Shown: positions 25,206-33,605 of the stretch, piece by piece
Numbering within the stretch: the first letter of the stretch is position 1
Layout: every line of letters starts with the position of its first letter
NCBI GenBank assembly: GCA_963693105.1
Contig: OY843752.1
Location: forward strand, 496,001-560,000
DNA length: 64,000 nucleotides
DNA from: Oxydemutator sp963693105
GTDB taxonomy: Bacteria > Pseudomonadota > Gammaproteobacteria > Poriferisulfidales > Oxydemutatoraceae
Direction of reading: 5' to 3'
Made by a program: the position numbers and the translations under genes
The notes under the pieces: model-generated
Told to the model about the DNA's origin: nothing
What the model saw: the letters and a program-made list of their open reading frames with translations, nothing else
Database searches by the model: none

Positions 25206-26320
25206 TGTTTTGACTTCCCGCTGCGAGGCAGGGGGCATTCTACCCTATCTCTCAGAGAAAAGCGAAATGGTGTACAAGTCCAATACCTTTGGCAGTATGG
25301 AAGTTGTTGTGAGAGGTATTGTATGGGAGATTGGCGTTTGAGGGAATGGTGTGGTCTTTGGGTGTTGTAGAAGACCAGCCATTCGGCGAGTTTTTGGTTG
25401 AAGAGGGTCAGGTCGGAGAACAGGAGGTCGTCGTGGTAGTCGACGAAACTCTCCTGGATGGTGCGGTTGAATCGTTCGGCGTGCGGGTTCATTTTGGGTG
25501 AGTTGGGGTAGGTCCACCAGTGGGTGATATGGAGTTCATCGAGTCGTTTTTGGAAGTCGCCCATGAACTCGGAGCCGTTGTCGGTGAGCAGGTATTTAGG
25601 CGCTGCCGGCAGCAGGTCGATGAGGGCGTTGAGGGTAAGGGTGGCTTGACGGCTGGAAGCGGTGCGCGAGGCGAAGGCGACGGCAAAGCGGCTGTTGGGG
25701 TCGATGAAGGTGGTGAGGTAGCGTCGGATGCCATCGCGCATGCGCACTATTGTGTCGCCGGCGATGAGTTCGAGCGGGGCGGGTTGATAGCCTTTGATGC
25801 GGCGTGTTTTGTGTTGCCGGCGCACGGATTTGGGCTGTCCGCGCGGGCCGATGCGGAGCGGGGCGTGGCGCATTTTATCCGGTGCGCGGGCGATGATGCG
25901 CCCGATGGTGGACACGCTCGGCAGCGCCACCCGGTTCTTGCGGCACCAGGCGCGGAACTCCTGACTGGCGTGGATAGTGGCTTTGCCCATATTGGGGTGG
26001 TGTTTGTGGAAACGCATGGCGCGTATTTGGGCGACCACGGCGGGCGCGGTGGCCGGTGGCCGTTTGCGGTGCGGCGCGCATGATTTGGGGGTGAGTGCGC
26101 TGATGCGGTTGTTGTGAAGTTTGAGCGCGCGGCGCCAGCGATACAGCGTGCGCGAACTAACCTCAAAGGCATCAATAGCGGCGCCCTGTCCGTGCCGCTC
26201 GGCGAACTCAAGGATTTTGATACGTTGCAGGGCATCTTTGCTCGTCATCTCCCAAAGATGCCCTAATTTGACTACTCGTGAATACCCCTTGATGCGGTAT
26301 CCGACACGATGGATTTGCAT
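25202..26320 (-). CDS. IS481-like DDE transposase, copy 2, reading out of the element
   Basis: As in copy 1, 350 codons lie inside the IS with no stop. The frame exits at the IS tip and adds 22 host-encoded residues before TGA at 25204-25202. The DDE residues and helix-turn-helix are intact (AGDTIV, LTDNGSEF, ERFNRTIQE), so the enzyme may be active. The two copies differ at only a few residues, which suggests recent transposition. Confidence 0.92.
   Translation of the reverse strand: MQIHRVGYRIKGYSRVVKLGHLWEMTSKDALQRIKILEFAERHGQGAAIDAFEVSSRTLYRWRRALKLHNNRISALTPKSCAPHRKRPPATAPAVVAQIRAMRFHKHHPNMGKATIHASQEFRAWCRKNRVALPSVSTIGRIIARAPDKMRHAPLRIGPRGQPKSVRRQHKTRRIKGYQPAPLELIAGDTIVRMRDGIRRYLTTFIDPNSRFAVAFASRTASSRQATLTLNALIDLLPAAPKYLLTDNGSEFMGDFQKRLDELHITHWWTYPNSPKMNPHAERFNRTIQESFVDYHDDLLFSDLTLFNQKLAEWLVFYNTQRPHHSLKRQSPIQYLSQQLPYCQRYWTCTPFRFSLRDRVECPLPRSGKSKQ
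25237..25242 (-). promoter_or_regulatory. Candidate -10 element of rpmH
   Basis: TAGAAT (5/6 match to TATAAT) lies 31 bp upstream of the rpmH ATG. The matching -35 region would fall within about 10 bp of the IS edge (25271) and no good -35 is visible there, so the IS may have changed the promoter. Confidence 0.35.
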
Positions 26321-26366
26321 GACTCTCCTCGCAGATCAGAGTGCCAAAGGTGTCTGAACTTTTGCA
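25271..26366 (-). mobile_element. IS481-like insertion sequence, copy 2 (1096 bp)
   Basis: The element has the same length and ends as the copy at 2429-3524 (TGTACAAG ... TTTTGCA on the plus strand). It is flanked by the 5-bp duplication AATGG (25266-25270 and 26367-26371). It sits in the rpmH-dnaA intergenic region, which would be about 190 bp without it. The orientation is the same as in copy 1. Confidence 0.94.
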
Positions 26367-26413
26367 AATGGAAACCGCATGGCCGCGCCCTTTCGATGAT
26401 TCTTTCATTTTGT

Positions 26414-26422
26414 GGTGGATAA
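26414..26422 (-). promoter_or_regulatory. Candidate DnaA box upstream of dnaA
   Basis: GGTGGATAA matches the DnaA box complement TGTGGATAA at 8 of 9 positions. It lies 69 bp upstream of the dnaA start in the part of the rpmH-dnaA spacer that remains on the dnaA side of the IS. It could be an autoregulatory or origin site. Confidence 0.4.
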
Positions 26423-26490
26423 CTTCCCCGGTTCGGGGTAGTCTTAGTCGCGCAGGATTCGCCGCCCCCCGGCGACCCATAACAACAAAA

Positions 26491-27828
26491 ATGACTACGA
26501 TGAGTTTGTGGCAACAATGCATTACAGAGTTGGAGTCTTTGCTCCCCGAGGAAGACGTCAACACATGGATACGATCGCTGGAAGCGGTTGAAACCGAGAG
26601 CAGTTTGAAATTGGTCGCACCGAATGCGTCCACCCGGGAATGGATACGAAAAAACTGCCTCGGACACATCAGCAGAATCATCTCGCTGAAGCCAGAGAGG
26701 GTGGATGTCGAGCTGGAGGCCTGCCCCCAAGAAACCCCGTCAAACCGGGAAGAAATGACATTAGAACAACAACATAGCAGCATCGCGCAGGCGCCGGAGC
26801 CGCGCATCATGTCGTGCCTGAACACCGAGCAGACTTTCAAGACTTTTATCGAGGGCAAGTCGAACCAACTCGCGTGTGCCGCCGCCCAGCAGGTCGCGGC
26901 AAATCCGGGCAGCTCTTTCAACCCGCTGTTGTTTTACAGCGGCGTCGGACTTGGCAAGACACATCTGGTTCACGCCATCGGCAACGAGATCAAACGCACC
27001 GACAGCAGCCTGCGGGTGTTGTACCTGACTTCCGAACGTTTCGTCGCCGACATGGTGCGCGCCTTGCGTAAAGGCATGATGGATTCGTTCACTCGTTTCT
27101 ATCGCTCGCTGAACGTTCTGCTGGTGGACGACATCCAGTTTTTTGCCGACAAGGAACAAAGCCAGGAAGAATTCTTTCATACGTTCAACACGCTGTTTCA
27201 TAGCCAAAGCCAGATTATTATGACCTGCGACTGCTATCCGACCGAGGTGGAAGGATTGCAGGAGCGCCTGAAATCGCGTTTCGGCTGGGGGCTGACCCAG
27301 GCCATTGAACCGCCCGAGCTGGAAACGCGGGTTGCGATTCTGCAAAGCAAGGCCGGGCACGACGGCATCACCTTGCCGGATGAAGTGGCCCTCTACATCG
27401 CCGAGAACATCCGCTCAAACATCCGCGAGCTGGAAGGCGCCTTGCGCCGTGTTATTGCCAACGCAAGTTTCACCAACAAAGAAATCACGATTGAGTTCGC
27501 AAGGGATGCGCTGAAGGATCTGGTCACAACCCACAACCGGGTGCTGACCATCGAAAAAATTCAGAAGACCGCCGCCGACTACTACAGAATTCGGCCGGGC
27601 GAGATGTTGTCGCCACGCCGCAACCGCACCATTGTGCAGCCACGCCAGGTTGCGATGGCGCTCACCAAAGAATTGACGAACCACAGCCTTCCGGAGATCG
27701 GCGAGGCTTTCGGCGGACGGGATCACACAACGGTGTTGCACGCCTGCAGAAAAATCAAGAAGATGCGCCAGGAGAACACCCAGCTTGAACAGGAATATAA
27801 AGATTTGGTGCGAATATTAAACGGATAG
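26491..27828 (+). CDS. dnaA: Chromosomal replication initiator protein DnaA
   Basis: This is a 445-residue AAA+ initiator. The N-terminal domain I begins MSLWQQCITELE (ATG 26500; ATG 26491 three codons earlier is equally possible). Domain III has Walker A GVGLGKTHL and Walker B LLVDDIQFF. Domain IV has the DnaA signature GRDHTTVLHACRKI that binds DnaA boxes. dnaN follows after 226 bp. IS copy 2 lies 124 bp upstream, so its promoter region is confined to that interval. Confidence 0.97.
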   Translation: MTTMSLWQQCITELESLLPEEDVNTWIRSLEAVETESSLKLVAPNASTREWIRKNCLGHISRIISLKPERVDVELEACPQETPSNREEMTLEQQHSSIAQAPEPRIMSCLNTEQTFKTFIEGKSNQLACAAAQQVAANPGSSFNPLLFYSGVGLGKTHLVHAIGNEIKRTDSSLRVLYLTSERFVADMVRALRKGMMDSFTRFYRSLNVLLVDDIQFFADKEQSQEEFFHTFNTLFHSQSQIIMTCDCYPTEVEGLQERLKSRFGWGLTQAIEPPELETRVAILQSKAGHDGITLPDEVALYIAENIRSNIRELEGALRRVIANASFTNKEITIEFARDALKDLVTTHNRVLTIEKIQKTAADYYRIRPGEMLSPRRNRTIVQPRQVAMALTKELTNHSLPEIGEAFGGRDHTTVLHACRKIKKMRQENTQLEQEYKDLVRILNG

Positions 27829-28054
27829 CGGTCTTTTTCCAGATGTTTGCACACGAGACTGTGGGAAACCTGCGGGAAAACCAGGATAAACTGATAAAAA
27901 AGAAAGCAGACAGCAAAAGCAAACAAACCTGTGGATAGATATCCACAAAAAGCAAAGTGAAAAAAGCCTGAAAAGACAATTCTTTCCGGCTCAATCAACA
28001 GAAAACAAGGCTACCAACAACAACAATTCATAGAAATATGGAGAAGTTATTATT
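27829..28054 (+). other. dnaA-dnaN intergenic region, possible oriC
   Basis: This is a 226-bp gene-free, A-rich stretch with long purine runs. It contains one perfect inverted pair of near-consensus DnaA boxes (27930-27947) and weaker box-like sequences near 27873 and 27886. The small number of boxes means origin function is only suggested. The dnaN ribosome-binding site GGAG is at its end. Confidence 0.45.
27930..27947. promoter_or_regulatory. Inverted DnaA-box pair
   Basis: TGTGGATA-GA-TATCCACA is an 18-bp palindrome in which each arm matches the DnaA box TTATCCACA at 8 of 9 positions. It lies between dnaA and dnaN, where origin or dnaN-regulating DnaA sites are common. Confidence 0.6.
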
Positions 28055-29158
28055 ATGAAAATTAAAATCCTTAATGAGCAACTTTTGAAAGTTCTAGAGG
28101 TCTTGAGAGGGGTCGTAGAATCAAGAAGCACCCTTCCGGCAGCTTCTATGGCTTTGTTCTCCCCGAAAGACAAGGGTTGTTCTATCACGGTGATGAATCC
28201 GGAAATGGAACTTCGCCTGTTTCTGGATGAACTGGAGATTAAGGACCCATCTCCGTCGTTGGTTTCTGTTGCGAAACTTTACGAAATATCCAGAAACACG
28301 GGCTATCAGAGTCAAATTGCGCTTAACTTCGGCGATGATCAGATTTCCGTGACTTCTGAAAACAGCCGCTTCAAGCTACTGACAATGCCGGCCGACGACT
28401 TTCCAATATCAGATGGTGTGGCTCTCGAAAACACAATGTCTATTCGCCAGGATGATCTGAGGCACGTGGTTGAAAAAACAGCCTTTTCAATGGCGGATCA
28501 CGATGCCCGCTATTATCTGAACGGGATGCTGATAGAAGTGGATGGCAAGAAACTAAGCGCCGTTGCAACCGATGGTCACCGTCTTGCCAGAAGCACGCTG
28601 GAGGTTGAGAAGGCGGCGGGCGCTAAAGCCCAGGCAATCATGCCGCGCAGGGTGGCCACCGAGCTGACCAGAATTCTTGGAAGAAGCGAGGAGATGGCGG
28701 AACTTGGCGTTGATTCGTCGAACTTGTCGCTGTCTTTCAACAACATTCAGATTTTTGCCAAAGCCATCAATGGCCAATTTCCGGATTACCAGCGGGTTAT
28801 TCCGTCGAGTTTTGAACAGGAAATCCAGCTGAATCGGGAAGAGACCGTGAAATCCCTGACGAGGGCCGGGGCGATTGCGGACAACAAAAGCAGCAGTGCA
28901 AAGTTGGGTTTTACTCCCGGCCTGCTCAAACTTGAGGTGGAGAATCCCGAGGGCGAGCAAGCCCTGATTGAGCAGAAGATCGAATACCAGGGCGACCCGC
29001 TCGACATCGGCTTCAATGCGGTGTACCTGTCCGATGTGTTCCGGGCGCTGGACACCGAGACGGTCATTATGCAAATCCGTGATTCCAGCAGCGGTGTGCG
29101 GGTCGTGGCCGAGGGTTCGGGGTCTGAGGAGTACGTCGTTATGCCGCTACGTCTGTGA
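28055..29158 (+). CDS. dnaN: DNA polymerase III beta sliding clamp
   Basis: This is a 367-residue clamp, the E. coli length being 366. Three repeated clamp domains are evident. Family features include the start MKIKILNEQLLKVLEVL, ATDGHRLARS in the middle domain and the C-terminal EYVVMPLRL. It encircles DNA and tethers polymerase III. It lies in the dnaA-dnaN-recF-gyrB array; the recF GTG begins one base after its stop. Confidence 0.97.
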   Translation: MKIKILNEQLLKVLEVLRGVVESRSTLPAASMALFSPKDKGCSITVMNPEMELRLFLDELEIKDPSPSLVSVAKLYEISRNTGYQSQIALNFGDDQISVTSENSRFKLLTMPADDFPISDGVALENTMSIRQDDLRHVVEKTAFSMADHDARYYLNGMLIEVDGKKLSAVATDGHRLARSTLEVEKAAGAKAQAIMPRRVATELTRILGRSEEMAELGVDSSNLSLSFNNIQIFAKAINGQFPDYQRVIPSSFEQEIQLNREETVKSLTRAGAIADNKSSSAKLGFTPGLLKLEVENPEGEQALIEQKIEYQGDPLDIGFNAVYLSDVFRALDTETVIMQIRDSSSGVRVVAEGSGSEEYVVMPLRL

Positions 29159-29159
29159 A

Positions 29160-30305
29160 GTGCCAGTAACCTCAATTTTCATCAAAAATCTGCGTAATAT
29201 CGCGCAAGCCCGGATTGAACTGTGTCCGGGAATCAATTTTCTGGTTGGCGAAAACGGTAGCGGCAAAACCTCCGTCCTGGAAGGTTTTGATATTCTTTCG
29301 AGGGGATACAGTTTCCGCACCCGCCGCAAGACCGACCTGATCAAGTTGCAGCAGGACAGCCTGCTGGTTGGCGCGACCCTGAACCAGAACGGAACAGACC
29401 AGAAACTGTCCGTTCAGAAGGAACGCGAAGGCAAGACCATCGTAACCGTCAACGGCGAGAGCGGCAGCGGATTTGCCGAGGCCGCCTCGCTTTTCCCGGT
29501 GAGGGCGTTTCATCCGGACAGCCATCTGCTGGTGCAGGGCGGCTCATCGGAGCGGAGGCGTTTCCTCGATTGGGGTGTGTTTCATGTGAAACCAGGATTT
29601 ATGGAGTGCTGGAACCGCTATCGGCGCTGTTTGCAACAACGCAACGCCCTGCTGAAGCAACGCCGGCCGCAATCCCGCCCAGAGCAATGGGATGAGCAGA
29701 TTATCGAGTACGCTTCCGAGCTCGATGCCAGCCGCAATGAGTATTTCCACTCCTGGCGGACGGCGGTGCGCGATTTCCTGTCGGAACTCAAGCTCGGCAA
29801 GGACCTGATTATAGAATACGACCGTGGCTGGCCCGCCGACCGCGAGCTGGCCGATGTCCTGGAAGAGAATTATCAATCGGACCGCGAACAGGGCATTACC
29901 CGATTCGGCCCGCACCGGGCTGACATGCACTTGACCCAGGAGGGCCAGTTGGCGAAATACACTGTGTCGCGTGGACAGCAGAAGGTCATCGCGCTGGTCC
30001 TGATTCTTGCGCAAATCCGGCATTTTGTCCGCGCCCACGACAAGGAAGGCATTGTGCTGATTGACGACCTGGCTTCTGAACTCGACCATGAGCACCGCAG
30101 ATGGACGCTCGGCGAACTGAAGCGCCTGGACCAACAGACGATTGTTACGCAGACTGAGAACGGCCTGGATTGGTCGCCGTGGTCTGAAATGAAGATGTTT
30201 CATGTGAAACAAGGGGCGGTCACCGAGATACGGGCGGTCACCGCGCCTGCGACCCCGGCCAGAATTTCAGATGAAAACCCTGTTTTCAGGGACAAACAGG
30301 CTTGA
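29160..30305 (+). CDS. recF: DNA replication and repair protein RecF
   Basis: This is a 381-residue SMC-like ATPase from GTG 29160. Walker A is GENGSGKTS (residues 30-38), the ABC-type signature is VSRGQQKVIALVLILAQ, and Walker B is IVLIDDLASELD. It loads RecA at gapped DNA with RecOR. The C-terminus is about 20 residues longer than usual. Two sequences close to the ParB-binding parS palindrome lie inside the gene, encoding VFHVKP and MFHVKQ. Confidence 0.95.
   Translation: MPVTSIFIKNLRNIAQARIELCPGINFLVGENGSGKTSVLEGFDILSRGYSFRTRRKTDLIKLQQDSLLVGATLNQNGTDQKLSVQKEREGKTIVTVNGESGSGFAEAASLFPVRAFHPDSHLLVQGGSSERRRFLDWGVFHVKPGFMECWNRYRRCLQQRNALLKQRRPQSRPEQWDEQIIEYASELDASRNEYFHSWRTAVRDFLSELKLGKDLIIEYDRGWPADRELADVLEENYQSDREQGITRFGPHRADMHLTQEGQLAKYTVSRGQQKVIALVLILAQIRHFVRAHDKEGIVLIDDLASELDHEHRRWTLGELKRLDQQTIVTQTENGLDWSPWSEMKMFHVKQGAVTEIRAVTAPATPARISDENPVFRDKQA
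29578..29593. promoter_or_regulatory. parS-like palindrome 1 (inside recF)
   Basis: TGTTTCATGTGAAACC matches the common bacterial parS TGTTTCACGTGAAACA at 14 of 16 positions. It encodes part of the RecF VFHVKP segment, so protein constraint could also explain it. Confidence 0.5.
30196..30211. promoter_or_regulatory. parS-like palindrome 2 (inside recF)
   Basis: TGTTTCATGTGAAACA matches parS consensus TGTTTCACGTGAAACA at 15 of 16 positions. It lies 618 bp from site 1 and about 3.4 kb from dnaA, a typical distance for chromosomal parS. Confidence 0.6.
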
Positions 30306-30330
30306 TTTTGTCCTGATTTCGCGCTAAAAT
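30302..30330 (+). promoter_or_regulatory. Sigma-70 promoter of gyrB
   Basis: -35 TTGATT (30302-30307), a 17-bp spacer and -10 TAAAAT (30325-30330) overlap the end of recF. The expected transcription start near 30337 supports ATG 30349 rather than TTG 30337 as the gyrB start. Confidence 0.6.
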
Positions 30331-30348
30331 GCGCGATTGTCTGATTCA

Positions 30349-32745
30349 ATGTCATACGATTCTTCCAATATCAAGGTCCTGAAGGGCCTTGAAGCCGTCC
30401 GCAAGCGCCCCGGCATGTATATTGGGGACACCGATGACGGCACCGGCCTGCACCGGATGATCTTCGAGGTCGTGGACAACTCGGTGGACGAGGCGCTTGC
30501 CGGCCACTGCAACAACATCGAGGTGCTGATTGACGAGCAGGGCGCGGCCACCATCAGCGACGACGGCCGCGGCATCCCGGTGGACGTCCATCACGAGGAG
30601 GGCCGCTCGGCAGCGGAGGTCATCATGACCACACTCCACGCCGGCGGCAAGTTTGACGAAAACTCCTACAAGGTTTCAGGCGGCCTGCACGGCGTCGGCG
30701 TCTCGGTCGTCAACGCGCTGTCCGAACATCTCGAGCTGACGGTCTGGCGAAACGGCAATATCTACGAGCAAGTCTATTCAATGGGCGAGCCGCAGCATCC
30801 AATCAAGGAGCGCAGCGGCGTCAACGGCAAAACCGGAACGGCCGTGCGTTTCATCCCGAGCAAAGAAGTGTTCGGCATCACCGAGTTCCACTACGAAACG
30901 CTGACCACCCGCCTGCGCGAACTCGCCTTCCTGAACTCCGGGGTTTCGATTCACCTGAAGGATCACCGTTGCGGCAAGGAAGATCTCTTCTGCTATGAGG
31001 GCGGCGTCGAAGCCTTTGTCGCCTACCTCGACAGAAGCCGCACGATGCTGCACCCGACGGTCTTTCATTTCTGCGCCGAGCAGGGCGGCATCGGCGTCGA
31101 GGTCGCAATGCAGTGGAACGACAGTTACGTCGAGAACATCCATTGCTACACCAACAACATCCCGCAACGCGATGGCGGCACCCACCTGTCGGGTTTCCGC
31201 GCCGCGCTGACGCGTACACTGAACCAGTACCTTGACAAGGAAGGCATCGCCAGCAAGGAGAAAATCTCGATGGCCGGCGAAGACGCGCGCGAAGGACTGA
31301 CCTCGGTGGTGTCGGTCAAACTCGCCGACCCCAAGTTCTCGTCGCAGACGAAAGAGAAACTCGTCTCGTCGGAAGTGCGCAGCGTCGTCGAGTCGCTGCT
31401 GTCGCAGCGCCTGCAGGATTTCCTGCTGGAGAAACCGGCGGAAGCCAAAGTGATCGTCGGCAAGATTATTGAGGCGTCGCGCGCGCGCGAGGCGGCGCGC
31501 AAGGCGCGCGAAATCACCCGCCGCAAGGGCCTGCTCGACATCGCCGGCCTGCCGGGCAAACTCGCCGACTGCCAGGAAAAGAATCCGGAAGAGTGCGAGC
31601 TGTTTCTGGTCGAGGGCGACTCCGCCGGCGGCTCCGCCAAGCAGGCGCGGGACCGCAAAACCCAGGCCGTGTTGCCGCTGAAAGGCAAAATCCTGAACGT
31701 CGAAAGGGCGCGCCTTGACAAGATGCTGTCGTCCGTCGAAATCGGCACGTTGATTACCGCGCTCGGTTGCGGCATCAAGGAAGAATACGACCTGACCAAA
31801 CTGCGTTACCACCGCATCATCATTATGACCGACGCCGACGTGGACGGCTCCCATATCCGTACGCTGCTGCTGACATTTTTCTTCCGGCACATGCGCGAAC
31901 TGGTGGACAAAGGCTATCTGTACATCGGCCTGCCGCCGCTCTACAAAATCAAGAAGGGCAAGAGCATCAAATATCTGAAAGACGGCGACGAACTCGACTT
32001 CGACCTGTGGGAGATGGCCATGGATGATGCCGAAATCAGCGACGGCAATGGTCAGTGCCTGCTCAAAGACAAACCTCTGGCCGATCTTGTCCAGGAATAT
32101 CTGCTGGTGCGCAAGCGGCTGCAGCGGCTTTCCCGGCGCCATGATGAAGAAGTGCTGAAGCAAATGCTGTTCACCGAGCCGCTGCCCGAAGGCGGTGAGC
32201 AGGACGCCGCGGCTTTGCGCACGTGGATTGACCGGCTGCAGCAAAGCCTCAACGAGGCGCAGCTGGCCGGCATTGCCTACACGCTGGAGATGCAGCCCGG
32301 CGAGGATTTCTGCCTGCTGATTAAAAAGAACGTTCACGGCCACGACAGAACCGACACCATCCACAAGGAATTCTTCCAGTCCGATGACTTCGCCGTCATC
32401 CGCGATCTGGCGGCGCGCCTGTGGCAGTTGTTTGACGACAACGCCTGCGTCGTGCGCGGCGACGCGCGCGAGTCGGTGCAGCGCTTTGACCAGGCGGTGG
32501 ACTGGCTGTTCGCGCAGGCGCAGAAAGGGCTTTCCATCCAGCGTTACAAAGGCCTGGGTGAAATGAACCCGGAGCAACTCTGGGAGACGACGATGGATCC
32601 GTCCTCCCGCCGCCTGATGAAGGTGCAGATTCCGGACGGAGCCGACCTCGACGGCGTTTTCTCGACGTTGATGGGCGGCGAAGTCGAGCCGCGGCGGGAG
32701 TTTATCGAGCAGAACGCGCTCGCGGTCAGCAACCTCGACATCTAA
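30349..32745 (+). CDS. gyrB: DNA gyrase subunit B
   Basis: This is a 798-residue type IIA topoisomerase subunit of full length. The N-terminal GHKL ATPase starts SYDSSNIKVLKGLEAVRKRP and has the ATP lid GGLHGVGVSVVNALS. The Toprim domain carries EGDSAGGSAKQARDRKTQA and DADVDGSHI. The C-terminus has the insertion typical of gram-negative GyrB and ends in the conserved RREFIEQNAL. With GyrA it introduces negative supercoils. Confidence 0.97.
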   Translation: MSYDSSNIKVLKGLEAVRKRPGMYIGDTDDGTGLHRMIFEVVDNSVDEALAGHCNNIEVLIDEQGAATISDDGRGIPVDVHHEEGRSAAEVIMTTLHAGGKFDENSYKVSGGLHGVGVSVVNALSEHLELTVWRNGNIYEQVYSMGEPQHPIKERSGVNGKTGTAVRFIPSKEVFGITEFHYETLTTRLRELAFLNSGVSIHLKDHRCGKEDLFCYEGGVEAFVAYLDRSRTMLHPTVFHFCAEQGGIGVEVAMQWNDSYVENIHCYTNNIPQRDGGTHLSGFRAALTRTLNQYLDKEGIASKEKISMAGEDAREGLTSVVSVKLADPKFSSQTKEKLVSSEVRSVVESLLSQRLQDFLLEKPAEAKVIVGKIIEASRAREAARKAREITRRKGLLDIAGLPGKLADCQEKNPEECELFLVEGDSAGGSAKQARDRKTQAVLPLKGKILNVERARLDKMLSSVEIGTLITALGCGIKEEYDLTKLRYHRIIIMTDADVDGSHIRTLLLTFFFRHMRELVDKGYLYIGLPPLYKIKKGKSIKYLKDGDELDFDLWEMAMDDAEISDGNGQCLLKDKPLADLVQEYLLVRKRLQRLSRRHDEEVLKQMLFTEPLPEGGEQDAAALRTWIDRLQQSLNEAQLAGIAYTLEMQPGEDFCLLIKKNVHGHDRTDTIHKEFFQSDDFAVIRDLAARLWQLFDDNACVVRGDARESVQRFDQAVDWLFAQAQKGLSIQRYKGLGEMNPEQLWETTMDPSSRRLMKVQIPDGADLDGVFSTLMGGEVEPRREFIEQNALAVSNLDI

Positions 32746-32761
32746 CCCGGCGGGCCTCGCG

Positions 32762-33529
32762 GTGAAGATCGCCTCGTGGAACGTCAACTCACTGCGCGCC
32801 CGTCTGGCGCATGTTCTCGACTGGCTCCGGGCCTCGCCGGTGGACGTGCTGGCCGTCCAGGAAACCAAAGTTCAGGACGAAGACTTCCCGCTGGCCGAGA
32901 TCGAGGCGGCAGGCTATCGCGCGGTTTTTTCCGGGCAGAAATCCTATAACGGCGTCGCTTTTCTGTACCGCGGCGAGGCCGGCGATGTCACCGACGATAT
33001 TCCGCTGCCGGGCCCGCCGGAGAAGCGCGCGCTGGCGATGACGCTCGGCGGCGTGCGTGTGCTGAATCTTTATGTGGTCAACGGCCAGGAGGTCGGGTCG
33101 GAGAAATACGCGCACAAACTGGAGTGGCTTGCCGCCGTGCGCGGCTTCATTGAGGGCGAACTGGCGAAACACCCCGACTGCGTCGTCCTCGGCGATTTCA
33201 ATATCGCGCCGGGCGATCTGGACGTGCACGACCCGGAGAAATGGCGCGAGCGCATTCTGTGCAGCGAGCCGGAGCGCGAGGCGCTTGCCGCCTTGATGAA
33301 TCTGGGGCTGGTGGACACTTTCCGCCTGTTCGAGCAGCCCGGTGAGGCGGCGTTTTCCTGGTGGGATTACCGCGGCGGCGATTTCGAGCGCAACCGCGGC
33401 CTTCGGATTGACCTGCTGCTGGCCAGCACCCGCCTCGCCGAACGCTGTCTGTCGTGCACGGTGGACAAGACGCCGCGCGGATGGGAACGCCCGTCCGACC
33501 ACGCGCCGGTCGTGGCTGAATTTGCCTGA
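32762..33529 (+). CDS. xth: Exodeoxyribonuclease III
   Basis: This is a 255-residue AP endonuclease/3'-exonuclease of the EEP fold, starting at GTG 32762 just after gyrB. Catalytic motifs: N and E in ASWNVNSLRAR ... AVQETKVQDEDFP, GDFNIAP, and the C-terminal SDHAPVVAEF. It repairs abasic sites. The 16-bp gap to gyrB allows shared transcription. Confidence 0.94.
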   Translation: MKIASWNVNSLRARLAHVLDWLRASPVDVLAVQETKVQDEDFPLAEIEAAGYRAVFSGQKSYNGVAFLYRGEAGDVTDDIPLPGPPEKRALAMTLGGVRVLNLYVVNGQEVGSEKYAHKLEWLAAVRGFIEGELAKHPDCVVLGDFNIAPGDLDVHDPEKWRERILCSEPEREALAALMNLGLVDTFRLFEQPGEAAFSWWDYRGGDFERNRGLRIDLLLASTRLAERCLSCTVDKTPRGWERPSDHAPVVAEFA

Positions 33530-33605
33530 GCGCCGCACGCGCGGCAGTTGACCGCCGCACGGATGGCCCGTATCCTTTGCAGTGCTTCTATCGGGAGCGA
33601 CACAG

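Noticed and set aside
2424..26371. The two IS copies as ends of one composite transposon
   Set aside because: They flank about 22 kb of core genes (trk, def, fmt, bio, mnmE, yidC, rpmH) with separate target duplications (TCCCG and AATGG), so they are independent insertions.
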